Of a DNA stretch of 35,721 nucleotides, positions 9,018-16,706 are shown piece after piece. Position 1 is the stretch's first letter, and every line of letters begins with the position of its first letter. A model generated the notes under the pieces. That model was not told where the DNA came from and searched no databases. It saw nothing but the letters and a program-made list of their open reading frames with translations. The stretch comes from Bacteroidota bacterium (GTDB lineage Bacteria > Bacteroidota > Bacteroidia > Bacteroidales > Paludibacteraceae). The stretch spans positions 1 to 35,721 of the forward strand of contig JAFNAV010000029.1 in the NCBI GenBank assembly GCA_017860345.1. Reading direction: 5' to 3'. The translations under genes and the position numbers were made by a program.

Positions 9018-10600
9018 TTAGATACTGATTTGTAAGCAATAATGCGTTCGACATAAAGTTTATTCCCTTTTGAATGTTGATTTTTATCTTCAGATACAAC
9101 AACTTTCAAAGTATGCTTCCCGTTTTTTAATCCAAACTGATGAAAAAGATAAGCACGGTTGACGTCGTATTTACCGGCTTCCTCGCGATAATATGTATCA
9201 ATTTCCTTTACAAACCGGTTGTCGATATATATCCGCGCTTTTCCGGCATCATTGTTCCAGCTACCAAGCAAAGCCACTCCGGATCCCGAAAACTCTACCT
9301 CCATAGTAGCTCCCGGCACATTTGCCACAGCATACAAATCATTGTCGCCGTCACCATATACAAAGTCAGTCCAGTTTGCATCAAACTTCCAGTTAGCTTT
9401 ATCTTTTACCTGTACCTGATAATTCATGCGTATATTTTTGAAACCCTGCTCAAGTTTGGGGGCCACAGGACGTTGTACTTTAATCAGAAAGTCGCTGTCG
9501 TTAACCTTACCTCCGTTGTTTTTTATATTCTCGGCAATAAATGCCATGGACTGCTTCACAGCTTTATTGAAAGAGTAGGATGTATATAAAAAGTTTTTAT
9601 CTGCTATTTGGGGAATGTGCGATTTTAAGTTATCGGGAATGGCCTTATAGCCGTTAATCACGCCCAATACCGCGGCTGCATTAGAAGTATTGCAGTCGGT
9701 ATCCTGCCCGCATCGAACGGCTATCTCCATAGTTTTGTAAAAATCGCCATTGCCATAAAGCAATGCAATGGTAATAAACGCTCCATTCAGTTTGGCATCT
9801 ATATTAAAAGTATGATACGGAGCACAAATATCTATATCGCCCCATTGCTTATGCACCTTTTCCCAGGCAGTACGCCAGTTTGAAGGGTTACTTTTATGTG
9901 CAAGAATTACATCTGTTATACATCTGGCATAATCACTTTTAGCCGGTATCGATTTCAGGGCTTCACCCACAATCTGGCAGATATTAGTGTTCAGGTAAGC
10001 AGAAGCATGCAGCGCCGCCATGTACATGCCTCCATACATGCCATCGCCATATGCCATAATACTTCCCACTTTGTAGCAGAGCTTGTTTGATGACCGGGGC
10101 ATACCGGGATTTATAAATCCGATAAAATCCGATTCTATCTGAAAATCAATATCATCGGCATGCATATTATTTTCCGGTTTGCCCGAGAGGGAAGCCGGAA
10201 TACCATCGAAATAGTTTTTACGACTCTGCAGATTGGCATGGCACAAAGGAAAACCCGCGCGGGCAAAGTTTCCGGCCAAACTATCGGCCGACACATCAAG
10301 CCCATAGCGCTCCATGGTCATCATAAAACTCAGCTGGCCGTATATATCGTCCTCCAGCAGTGCGTTTTCCACCATTTGAGGTTTCCACAGAATTTCGTCC
10401 TCGTAAGTAGTAGCGGTAGCCTTGAATTCCATAGACCTACCATACATGACACCAATCATTTTTCCTGCCCAGGCACCTCTTACCTTGTCCTCCATAGTGG
10501 CTTTGGGCAAGCTTTTAAATTGTTGGGCATTGATAGTGGTATGGCTATTATTTATCAAAAAGACAAAAAGCAGCAGAAAAAAAGCCTTATTAAGTTTCAT
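9014..10600 (-). CDS. Secreted ADP-ribosylglycohydrolase-family protein with C-terminal beta domain
   Basis: 528 aa from the ATG at 10600, chosen because MKLNKAFFLLLFVFLINNS is a clear signal peptide; the frame is open to 10717 but that start would overlap the upstream gene. Residues ~35-370 are an all-helical ADP-ribosylglycohydrolase fold: KVRGAWAGKMIG, LLEDDIYGQL, NMHADDIDFQIESDFIG and CGQDTDCNTSNAAAVLG, the last giving the Asp cluster for two Mg ions. Residues ~400-525 look like a galactose-binding-type beta sandwich (VEFSGSGVALLGSWNNDAGK). Intracellular family members remove ADP-ribose from proteins; an exported one in a Sus locus is more likely a glycosidase acting on an alpha-linked or phosphate-bearing sugar. 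That is inference. It lies 19 bp after the GHL10 lipoprotein gene and overlaps the phosphoesterase start by 4 bp. Confidence 0.86.
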   Translation of the reverse strand: MKLNKAFFLLLFVFLINNSHTTINAQQFKSLPKATMEDKVRGAWAGKMIGVMYGRSMEFKATATTYEDEILWKPQMVENALLEDDIYGQLSFMMTMERYGLDVSADSLAGNFARAGFPLCHANLQSRKNYFDGIPASLSGKPENNMHADDIDFQIESDFIGFINPGMPRSSNKLCYKVGSIMAYGDGMYGGMYMAALHASAYLNTNICQIVGEALKSIPAKSDYARCITDVILAHKSNPSNWRTAWEKVHKQWGDIDICAPYHTFNIDAKLNGAFITIALLYGNGDFYKTMEIAVRCGQDTDCNTSNAAAVLGVINGYKAIPDNLKSHIPQIADKNFLYTSYSFNKAVKQSMAFIAENIKNNGGKVNDSDFLIKVQRPVAPKLEQGFKNIRMNYQVQVKDKANWKFDANWTDFVYGDGDNDLYAVANVPGATMEVEFSGSGVALLGSWNNDAGKARIYIDNRFVKEIDTYYREEAGKYDVNRAYLFHQFGLKNGKHTLKVVVSEDKNQHSKGNKLYVERIIAYKSVSK

Positions 10601-10619
10601 TATGTAGCGTTTAATTCTT

Positions 10620-12038
10620 TTATTGATTTTTATAAGCATCAATAGTTGATTTGATATCGTTGTACAATTGCACCCCAAATTGATTGTACTGCGCACCATC
10701 AATATGAACCAAATCAAACAACATGATACCTCCTGTATGATTAAGAATAGTAGAAATTGATGTGGTTAAGTTGTTCTTATCAGCCCAGCTTGTATTTCCC
10801 AAATCTACCGACCCATAATATCTTGAAGCCAACAATCCGGTAGAGCTTTTCAGGATAATATCCGTTCCTGACAATTGTCCGTTTACCGTCCACCAGCCCG
10901 GTCCATTGATAGTACTGGTATAGTTTCCGGTGTAAAACTGGTCAAGCAGTTCGGCATAACCAGTTTTTTTATAGGTTGGAGTTGCCCAATCGTAGGTTAA
11001 CGAGGCGTCGTAATTACTGCTTGCCCAGTTCACACCTACAGTGTAATAAGAATCGTACCACGCACCGCTGTAAGTTCCAAAAACGATATTAGGTTTTATT
11101 GCTTTCAGGTCGGTTCTTACTTTTTCAACAAAGTTTTTGATATTGGTAGCCCTCCACTCGCACCACTTTTTGGCATAAACTCCGGGTTCTTTAACTCCGG
11201 TAGCCACATTACCAGCCGAGGTATTCCGGTACCACGACTTCACAATATCCGAAGGAGCCGGAGCTACAGCCAAGCCAGCCCAAGTTTTAAATTGTTCCAG
11301 TGAGTAGTTTGAAAAATCGGCACAAATATCGTAATAGCGACAATAATCCAGGATAATTCCATCCACATCATAGTTCTGTACAACCTCTTTCAATAGCGAT
11401 ACTTCGTAATCGTACACTTTAGAATAGGCCGGGTTCATAAATACCACATCGGTGGCATCAGGCATCTCTGTCATCTTTTTTACAGTCACATCGGTTCCCT
11501 CGCTGTTGTTTACCTGAATAATCTGAGCCTGCATATTCATGAACTCAGCATTCTGATAAGCCAGTCCCCTACCATCGGCACCTTCGCCCATTACGCTCAT
11601 GGCAGCGTAGATATACAAGTTGTTTTTACGGGCAGCTTTAATCATTTCTGCCAGATAGTCTAACGATTCCGGTTGTGTTTTGCCATTCACTTCTTTCAGA
11701 TGAGTGGCTATTTGGCTGTTGTACTGCACCATTCCTGTCAATCCCTTAATTTCGGCTATAATTCCGGTAGCACCCATGGCTTTGACCTTGGCCATGACGG
11801 CATCCATTTTTTCGGCCGAGTTTAAACGTTCAAAATTGGCATTACCCTCAATCCAAACCACAATATTATTTTTCTTCAGCACATTGGCAACTACCGGATT
11901 GGGGTTTTCGTTGGCAACGCCCTCGCCGGGCTCAGGTGCAACCACATCAGGTATATCGGGATTATTCTGTTTGCACGACGCACATACGAGTGCAACGAAA
12001 ATAATTATTAAAGAGCAGCAATATTTAAATATCTTCAT
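10620..12038 (-). CDS. GHL10-like lipoprotein, paralogue of the 4749-6104 protein
   Basis: 472 aa. The N terminus MKIFKYCCSLIIIFVALVCA ending ..ASC (Cys22) looks like an SPII lipoprotein signal, followed by an acidic/proline linker (PDIPDVVAPEPGEG) typical of surface-exposed Bacteroidota lipoproteins. Cys at -3 of the lipobox is unusual. The barrel domain repeats the blocks of its paralogue: NIVVWIEGNANFERL, GIIAEIKGLTGMVQYNSQ, DGIILDYCRYYDICADFSN, FGTYSGAWYDSYYTVGVN, DWATPTYKKTGYAELLD and IMLFDLVHI. The two differ in the segment after the first third and around the GNYTSTINGPGWW loop, so they may act on different parts of one substrate. Probable glycoside hydrolase, unproven. It lies 12 bp after the NAGPA gene. 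Confidence 0.83.
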   Translation of the reverse strand: MKIFKYCCSLIIIFVALVCASCKQNNPDIPDVVAPEPGEGVANENPNPVVANVLKKNNIVVWIEGNANFERLNSAEKMDAVMAKVKAMGATGIIAEIKGLTGMVQYNSQIATHLKEVNGKTQPESLDYLAEMIKAARKNNLYIYAAMSVMGEGADGRGLAYQNAEFMNMQAQIIQVNNSEGTDVTVKKMTEMPDATDVVFMNPAYSKVYDYEVSLLKEVVQNYDVDGIILDYCRYYDICADFSNYSLEQFKTWAGLAVAPAPSDIVKSWYRNTSAGNVATGVKEPGVYAKKWCEWRATNIKNFVEKVRTDLKAIKPNIVFGTYSGAWYDSYYTVGVNWASSNYDASLTYDWATPTYKKTGYAELLDQFYTGNYTSTINGPGWWTVNGQLSGTDIILKSSTGLLASRYYGSVDLGNTSWADKNNLTTSISTILNHTGGIMLFDLVHIDGAQYNQFGVQLYNDIKSTIDAYKNQ

Positions 12039-12050
12039 AAATGAGTTTTT

Positions 12051-13079
12051 TTATTTCAATGATACAGCAGTCACTACTTTTCGCTGAGTTCCATCGCTTG
12101 GTTTAATGGTTTCCTTACCGTTAATCAGCATACAGGAGGAACCTCCTCCATCTAAATTCAGGGCTTCGGTGCAACCCAAGTCCTGAAGTATAACAGCTTC
12201 GTCGGCAAGAGAAAGACCCGGAACTCCCGGAGTCATATTCCGACCTTCGCAAACAAAGAAAATCATACGATTATCTTTGGTAATTCCAATAGCCGATCGC
12301 GGCGCATTTTTTTCGGGCTGCACCCCGCTTTCGTCGTCAAACAATTCTTCGACATATGAGTTAATAATTTTCCCATCCTTAATCAGTACAGGTCCTGCGC
12401 CAATGGCAGTTTTTGCCTTCCACACCACAGCACCGGCCGGAAATGTAGCCGAAGGCATTTGCAAAGGCGTATTCCCCGACTTATTGGGTGCAGGTGCCGG
12501 ATACGCATAAGTTATATTATTATTGGTATATATCCAGTTTACTTTAAACGTTCCATCATTCATCCACCCGAAAACACCCCGGGTAGGGTAGTACAGCACG
12601 GTAGCATTGGAACGATATTCTATTTGATTATTAGGGCTCAGTACCTGTCCGTTGCGGCAAAGCATGCTCAACGAGCTACCGTCCCAAAAATATCCAGCAT
12701 TTAAAATTACAGAAGCTTGCTGTGAGGAATAAAACTGAGTTGGTGTTTTATATCCCGAGGCCTCACCCAGTGTGCTGAATGTGGCCTTATTGTTCATATC
12801 GGCTACTGCGATATAGGCAATTGTATTTTTATTTTGCAAAACAGAGGGCGATTTATACACCCTGATATACGCAGGCAAGTCGCCAAAGCCCGTTTGCAAT
12901 ACCCAGCCATGCGCCACTATAGCAGAGTCGGATCCTGTAGTCAGGGTATCTGTAGCAGGGTCTTCCCAGTCCCAGTCGGGAGGGTTACCATTATCTTTGC
13001 TGCACGAGAACAATGCCTGAACAAAAACAAAGCAAAAGATAATGATTAAATTCGATGTTTGAGTCTTGAATGTGTACAC
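12051..13079 (-). CDS. NAGPA/DUF2233 phosphodiester glycosidase lipoprotein
   Basis: 342 aa. The SPII signal ends in ALFSC (Cys26), then an Asp/Pro-rich linker, so probably a surface or periplasmic lipoprotein. The body is the phosphodiester glycosidase (NAGPA, DUF2233) domain: VILNAGYFWDG, the core block AIGAGPVLIKDGKI, PRSAIGI and the signature NLDGGGSS (308-315). The human relative is the mannose-6-phosphate uncovering enzyme, which hydrolyses GlcNAc from a GlcNAc-alpha-1-phosphodiester. The family therefore points to a sugar-1-phosphodiester in the target glycan. It is separated from the SusE-like gene by 263 bp that hold two inverted repeats, and I see no good promoter of its own, so it may be expressed by readthrough. 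Confidence 0.92.
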   Translation of the reverse strand: MYTFKTQTSNLIIIFCFVFVQALFSCSKDNGNPPDWDWEDPATDTLTTGSDSAIVAHGWVLQTGFGDLPAYIRVYKSPSVLQNKNTIAYIAVADMNNKATFSTLGEASGYKTPTQFYSSQQASVILNAGYFWDGSSLSMLCRNGQVLSPNNQIEYRSNATVLYYPTRGVFGWMNDGTFKVNWIYTNNNITYAYPAPAPNKSGNTPLQMPSATFPAGAVVWKAKTAIGAGPVLIKDGKIINSYVEELFDDESGVQPEKNAPRSAIGITKDNRMIFFVCEGRNMTPGVPGLSLADEAVILQDLGCTEALNLDGGGSSCMLINGKETIKPSDGTQRKVVTAVSLK

Positions 13080-13145
13080 TATGAGTAAAATATTTATAAA
13101 GAAAACTTAGTTATTTTATTTAAAAAGCCAGATTATTATAAAAAT

Positions 13146-13243
13146 CAGGTGCCGGACACAAGAAAAAAATTTATAAAAATACTTACAAACAAGTAATTAC
13201 AAAAAATAATAAAAAACATTCATATTAACATGTCCGGCACCTG
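13146..13243. repeat. Long-loop inverted repeat (13-bp arms)
   Basis: CAGGTGCCGGACA at 13146-13158 is the exact reverse complement of TGTCCGGCACCTG at 13231-13243, with a 72-nt AT-rich interior. On the minus-strand transcript the second arm is followed by GATTTT, so it could serve as a weak terminator or a processing stem. The same GGTGCCGG core recurs in the hairpin at 13289-13327. Confidence 0.7.
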
Positions 13244-13288
13244 TTTTTATGCACAATTACATGAATAAGAAGAATTTTCAGAATCAGA

Positions 13289-13327
13289 TTCCGGCATCTC
13301 TCGTTTATCACAAGAGAGGTGCCGGAA
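13289..13327 (-). terminator. Hairpin just downstream of the SusE-like gene
   Basis: TTCCGGCATCTCTC (13289-13302) pairs with GAGAGGTGCCGGAA (13314-13327), 14 bp with one G-T type mismatch and an 11-nt loop; flanking CAG/CTG can extend it with one bulge. It starts about 15 nt after the SusE-like stop on the minus strand. There is no proper U-tract, so it may be a 3'-end stabiliser or attenuator that lowers expression of the genes after SusCDE rather than a full terminator. Confidence 0.6.
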
Positions 13328-13342
13328 CTGAAATTTTAAGAT

Positions 13343-15022
13343 TTATTTCTTGATACAATCGAACTGATAAGCTCCCAGTGCTTTACAGTTATTGTCGATA
13401 TAGTACAAGCTCAGGGTATATCCATCGGACGAGGGAACTAATAATACATCGCCTGAGGCTGATACTCCTTCGAGACCATTGAACGACGTTACAGATGGTC
13501 TAAAGGTCAGCGCTGGAGAAGTATCCACTGTTCCTGTAAATTGTCCGAGACTTGTTACGTCGTACAGATAGAGCTGCGTATTGATGCTCCACTGCGGGAA
13601 GTGCGAAACGCAACCCAGCAACAGGTATCTCGCTCCATTAAAGGCTTTCACATCCAAACAATTGTTGTTGTATGCCCATCCGCTACCATCGCTTTGAGGG
13701 TCGAGGCTTGCCATACTGCTTGTTCCTTTCATATAGTGCAATACATCGGCACTGTAAAACGATGTAAAATATCCGTCGGCAGGATTTTCAGAAGCGTAAA
13801 CCACATCGGCCACAGTAACCCCGGCGCTCCAGTTTGACACCCCACTCATCGCAATAATTTCGGGTGTACCTACTACGCCACCTGTAACAATCCAGCGTAC
13901 AAAGCTACTTGATCCGTCCCAGCTTTCAAGCTCAGCCGAAACGATAGCGTCGCCATCGATGCTACCCTGTACCGACACTTTACGACCCAAGGTATAACCT
14001 GTAGAGTTAGCATAGGTAATAAAGGCTGTAGGTGCTGTTGTCACTGATTTAGTTTTATAAATTCTGAATGTATTACCATTATCGGCATAGTTACATATCA
14101 GAAGGTTACCATTCAGGTCGTTTGTAATACAACCTTCAGCACTGGCCGAACCAAGGTTAATGTCCCCGATTTTCACTCCTGTGATTCTGTTGAAATACTT
14201 CGGCGTAGTACCATTACCCATATTAACTATCAGATTATTTCCTATAGCAGCTAACGAAGCATGGTTAGAGCCACCCCAGGCAAAGCCGGAAGTAGTGAAA
14301 TCGAATGACCATAGTAGTTTTTCGCTACCCGAACGATATCCATAACCAATTTTTTCGGGAGCAGCTTTGGTTACCGTATACGTAGTGGTAGTACCATCCT
14401 GAGCTGTTACGGTAAACTGGGTGTCCTGATTCAGGTTCACCTTGGTTGTACTTGGGTCGGGCGAAATCGTGGCATGAGGCGACAATTTGAATTCGGCATT
14501 TACCGATGATAAGTCATCCACTGTAATTAAAGAGATAACTTTATCTTCCTGATCGATAGTACCGGTTACGCCAGCAAAAGAAGTAGCATCATCGGCGGGA
14601 ATAGCAAAATAAGTAATTTGCGATCCGCTAAGCATTTTAACAGCTCCGGTGATACATATTTTTTTGGTCTCGCCAAGTCCGTTAGTAAATGTGAAATAGT
14701 TCTTCTTTGTAAGATCGAGCACTCCCAACTTGGGCGATATGGTACAATTGTCATCAATCGAAGCGATAACCCTCATTTTCCCAAGTGTCGTTTTATTATT
14801 CGTTTCTTCCGGAAAATAATAGGGGATATTAATCACAATATCAGCATTAATGTCCGTCACAGTAGTTCGGAATTCAGCATTAGTATATTCGCCATCAATA
14901 AAGTAAGCTGTAATACTATTAAATCCCATACTGTTGGTTGATGGAACCAGGTCATCGGGCGACTGGCACCCGATGAAAAATCCCACAATCCCTGTAAAAA
15001 TTAAATATATATACTTTTTCAT
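13343..15022 (-). CDS. SusE/F-position surface lipoprotein with DUF5018-like domains
   Basis: 559 aa. SPII signal MKKYIYLIFTGIVGFFIGC (Cys19) followed by QSPDD, typical of surface-exported Bacteroidota lipoproteins. Residues ~30-220 look like two DUF5018-type beta domains (NSITAYFIDGEYTNAEF; TVTAQDGTTTTYTVTKA), and ~225-559 a beta-rich, possibly propeller-like region with repeated short strands and Gly/Ser/Thr turns. No catalytic motif is visible. Placed directly after SusD (21 bp), it most likely binds glycan at the cell surface and hands it to SusCD. The name rests on position and the DUF5018-like N-terminal part. Confidence 0.8.
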   Translation of the reverse strand: MKKYIYLIFTGIVGFFIGCQSPDDLVPSTNSMGFNSITAYFIDGEYTNAEFRTTVTDINADIVINIPYYFPEETNNKTTLGKMRVIASIDDNCTISPKLGVLDLTKKNYFTFTNGLGETKKICITGAVKMLSGSQITYFAIPADDATSFAGVTGTIDQEDKVISLITVDDLSSVNAEFKLSPHATISPDPSTTKVNLNQDTQFTVTAQDGTTTTYTVTKAAPEKIGYGYRSGSEKLLWSFDFTTSGFAWGGSNHASLAAIGNNLIVNMGNGTTPKYFNRITGVKIGDINLGSASAEGCITNDLNGNLLICNYADNGNTFRIYKTKSVTTAPTAFITYANSTGYTLGRKVSVQGSIDGDAIVSAELESWDGSSSFVRWIVTGGVVGTPEIIAMSGVSNWSAGVTVADVVYASENPADGYFTSFYSADVLHYMKGTSSMASLDPQSDGSGWAYNNNCLDVKAFNGARYLLLGCVSHFPQWSINTQLYLYDVTSLGQFTGTVDTSPALTFRPSVTSFNGLEGVSASGDVLLVPSSDGYTLSLYYIDNNCKALGAYQFDCIKK

Positions 15023-15043
15023 TTTGCCTTAATTATTTATGTG

Positions 15044-16696
15044 TTATTTCCATTCTGGATACTGTTGAATAGCCGTATTATTTACCAACTCATCCTGCGG
15101 GATAGGAAGACGGTATAGTTTTTCAGGGAAGTAACGATCCTGTTTATCACAGTCAACATAAGTATATGTGAAAGTTCCATCAAAGTTTTTCTCAATTTTA
15201 AGCCCATGTACACGATACCCGGTATATTGAGTAGCAGCCAGTTTCCAGCGGCGCATATCCCAGAACAAATGTCCTTCGTAAGCCAGTTCCACTTTTCGTT
15301 CCTGCCTGATAGAAGCCATCAGTTCATTTCCCGATTTCGTAGTATGCTGCAATCCTACTCTGGCTCTGATGGCTTTTACCGCAATATTGGCGCTATCGTT
15401 GTCGCCGGTACGATAACAAGCTTCGGCAAAGTTAAGTAGCACTTCGGCGTATCGAATTGCCACCCAGGGCTGTGTACTGGCTGAATTTACAGTAAGATTA
15501 TGACCTTCGTCAACAAGCTTTCTTAAATAATATCCCGTAGTAGTACGTCCGGCAGGAGCGGGGTCGTCAGGATACTGACACCAACCATCGGCACCATTTA
15601 CAAACGGCTCAATTGTACGTCCTTTCCACGAAGCCCCATTGTATAAAACTGTAGCTTGAAAACGCGGTTCGAGTTGATCGTAAGGCGGATTAGTATTCGT
15701 AGTACCGTGCCACTCCGACCAGTCGGGGAAACCACCAGTAGCTAATTCGTAAGACTCAACCATTTCCTGAGTTGGAGTTCCCAAACCACCCTGTTGCACT
15801 CCGGGGTCGCCTCCGGGCGAAAATAAATCATCGAAATTATGCGTAATTCCACTCAAATTGTAGTTATATTCCAAAATCGACTCTTTGTTGCCAGCACTGC
15901 CTGATTTAAACGCATCAGCATAATTATCGGCCAGTTCGTAAATTTTTGAGTTCATAACCGTTGAAGCAGCAGATTTGGCCACTTCCCACCGCTCGGCATA
16001 GAGCATAGCCCGCGACAAAAAGGCGTACGCAGCACCACTCGTAATGCGACCTAAATTAGCCGACGACCATTGCAAAGGAAGATTTTCGCCAGCATACTGA
16101 AGATCAGCCTGTACCATATCCCATCCCTGAGCTTCGGTGCTAAGGGGTTTGTTGGTATTGATAGCTGTCATATCTTCGTTGTACAAAATCACTTCCTTGT
16201 AGCGTTTCAGTAATTCAAAATAATAGAAAGCACGGAAGAAACGCAACTGACCGGCAAATTGAGCGGTAGTTTCAGCATCAAATGAGCTGTATTTATTCAT
16301 ATTACTCAGCGCCTCGTTCACGCGTCGAATCCGGTTATACAAATCGCTCCAGGCACCCAAATCGTACGAGGCCCAGCTCGAAGATATTACTCCGGCATAT
16401 ACAAACAGATTACATCTGTCCATGTGAGTACTGTTGGTTTTCGAACCGTATTTGAGAGTTTCGGTAAAACCTTCAGTTAATCCATCAACCGACTGTTTGA
16501 TGTCAAAACTACCATATAAACCTATTGAGTTATAAAAATCATTTATAGCAAGTTCGGCATATTCAGGTTTACTCCAGATTAATTTATCCGAAGCGCGGTC
16601 AGTCGGCGTTAAATCGAGATAATCGCTACACCCGATAAAACCAAATGAGCAACAAACTATCAGTGCACTCAGTATTTTTTTATTTATACTTTTCAT
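15044..16696 (-). CDS. susD-like: SusD/RagB family surface glycan-binding lipoprotein
   Basis: 550 aa. SPII signal ends GFIGC (Cys23) and is followed by SDYLDLTPTDRASD, the classic SusD start. Helical TPR-like content and family blocks are present: QLRFFRAFYYFELLKRYKEVILY near residue 150, WVAIRYAEVLLNFAEACYRTGDN, IRQERKVELAYEGHLFWDMRRWK near 470, and a C-terminal YRLPIPQDELVNN segment before IQQYPEW. It sits as the lid on the SusC channel and captures the ligand. It lies 10 bp after susC, in the usual order. Residues that would tell the ligand cannot be recognised by eye. Confidence 0.96.
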   Translation of the reverse strand: MKSINKKILSALIVCCSFGFIGCSDYLDLTPTDRASDKLIWSKPEYAELAINDFYNSIGLYGSFDIKQSVDGLTEGFTETLKYGSKTNSTHMDRCNLFVYAGVISSSWASYDLGAWSDLYNRIRRVNEALSNMNKYSSFDAETTAQFAGQLRFFRAFYYFELLKRYKEVILYNEDMTAINTNKPLSTEAQGWDMVQADLQYAGENLPLQWSSANLGRITSGAAYAFLSRAMLYAERWEVAKSAASTVMNSKIYELADNYADAFKSGSAGNKESILEYNYNLSGITHNFDDLFSPGGDPGVQQGGLGTPTQEMVESYELATGGFPDWSEWHGTTNTNPPYDQLEPRFQATVLYNGASWKGRTIEPFVNGADGWCQYPDDPAPAGRTTTGYYLRKLVDEGHNLTVNSASTQPWVAIRYAEVLLNFAEACYRTGDNDSANIAVKAIRARVGLQHTTKSGNELMASIRQERKVELAYEGHLFWDMRRWKLAATQYTGYRVHGLKIEKNFDGTFTYTYVDCDKQDRYFPEKLYRLPIPQDELVNNTAIQQYPEWK

Positions 16697-16706
16697 ATCT
16701 TCAAAA

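Larger units (their letters stand above)
13080..13342. other. Intergenic spacer with inverted repeats between SusE-like and NAGPA genes
   Basis: This 263-bp non-coding, AT-rich stretch separates the SusCDE block from the enzyme block. Its only GC-rich islands are the arms of the two inverted repeats listed separately; all carry a GCCGG/CCGGC core. I see no coding frame and no TAnnTTTG box on the minus strand. Confidence 0.7.
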
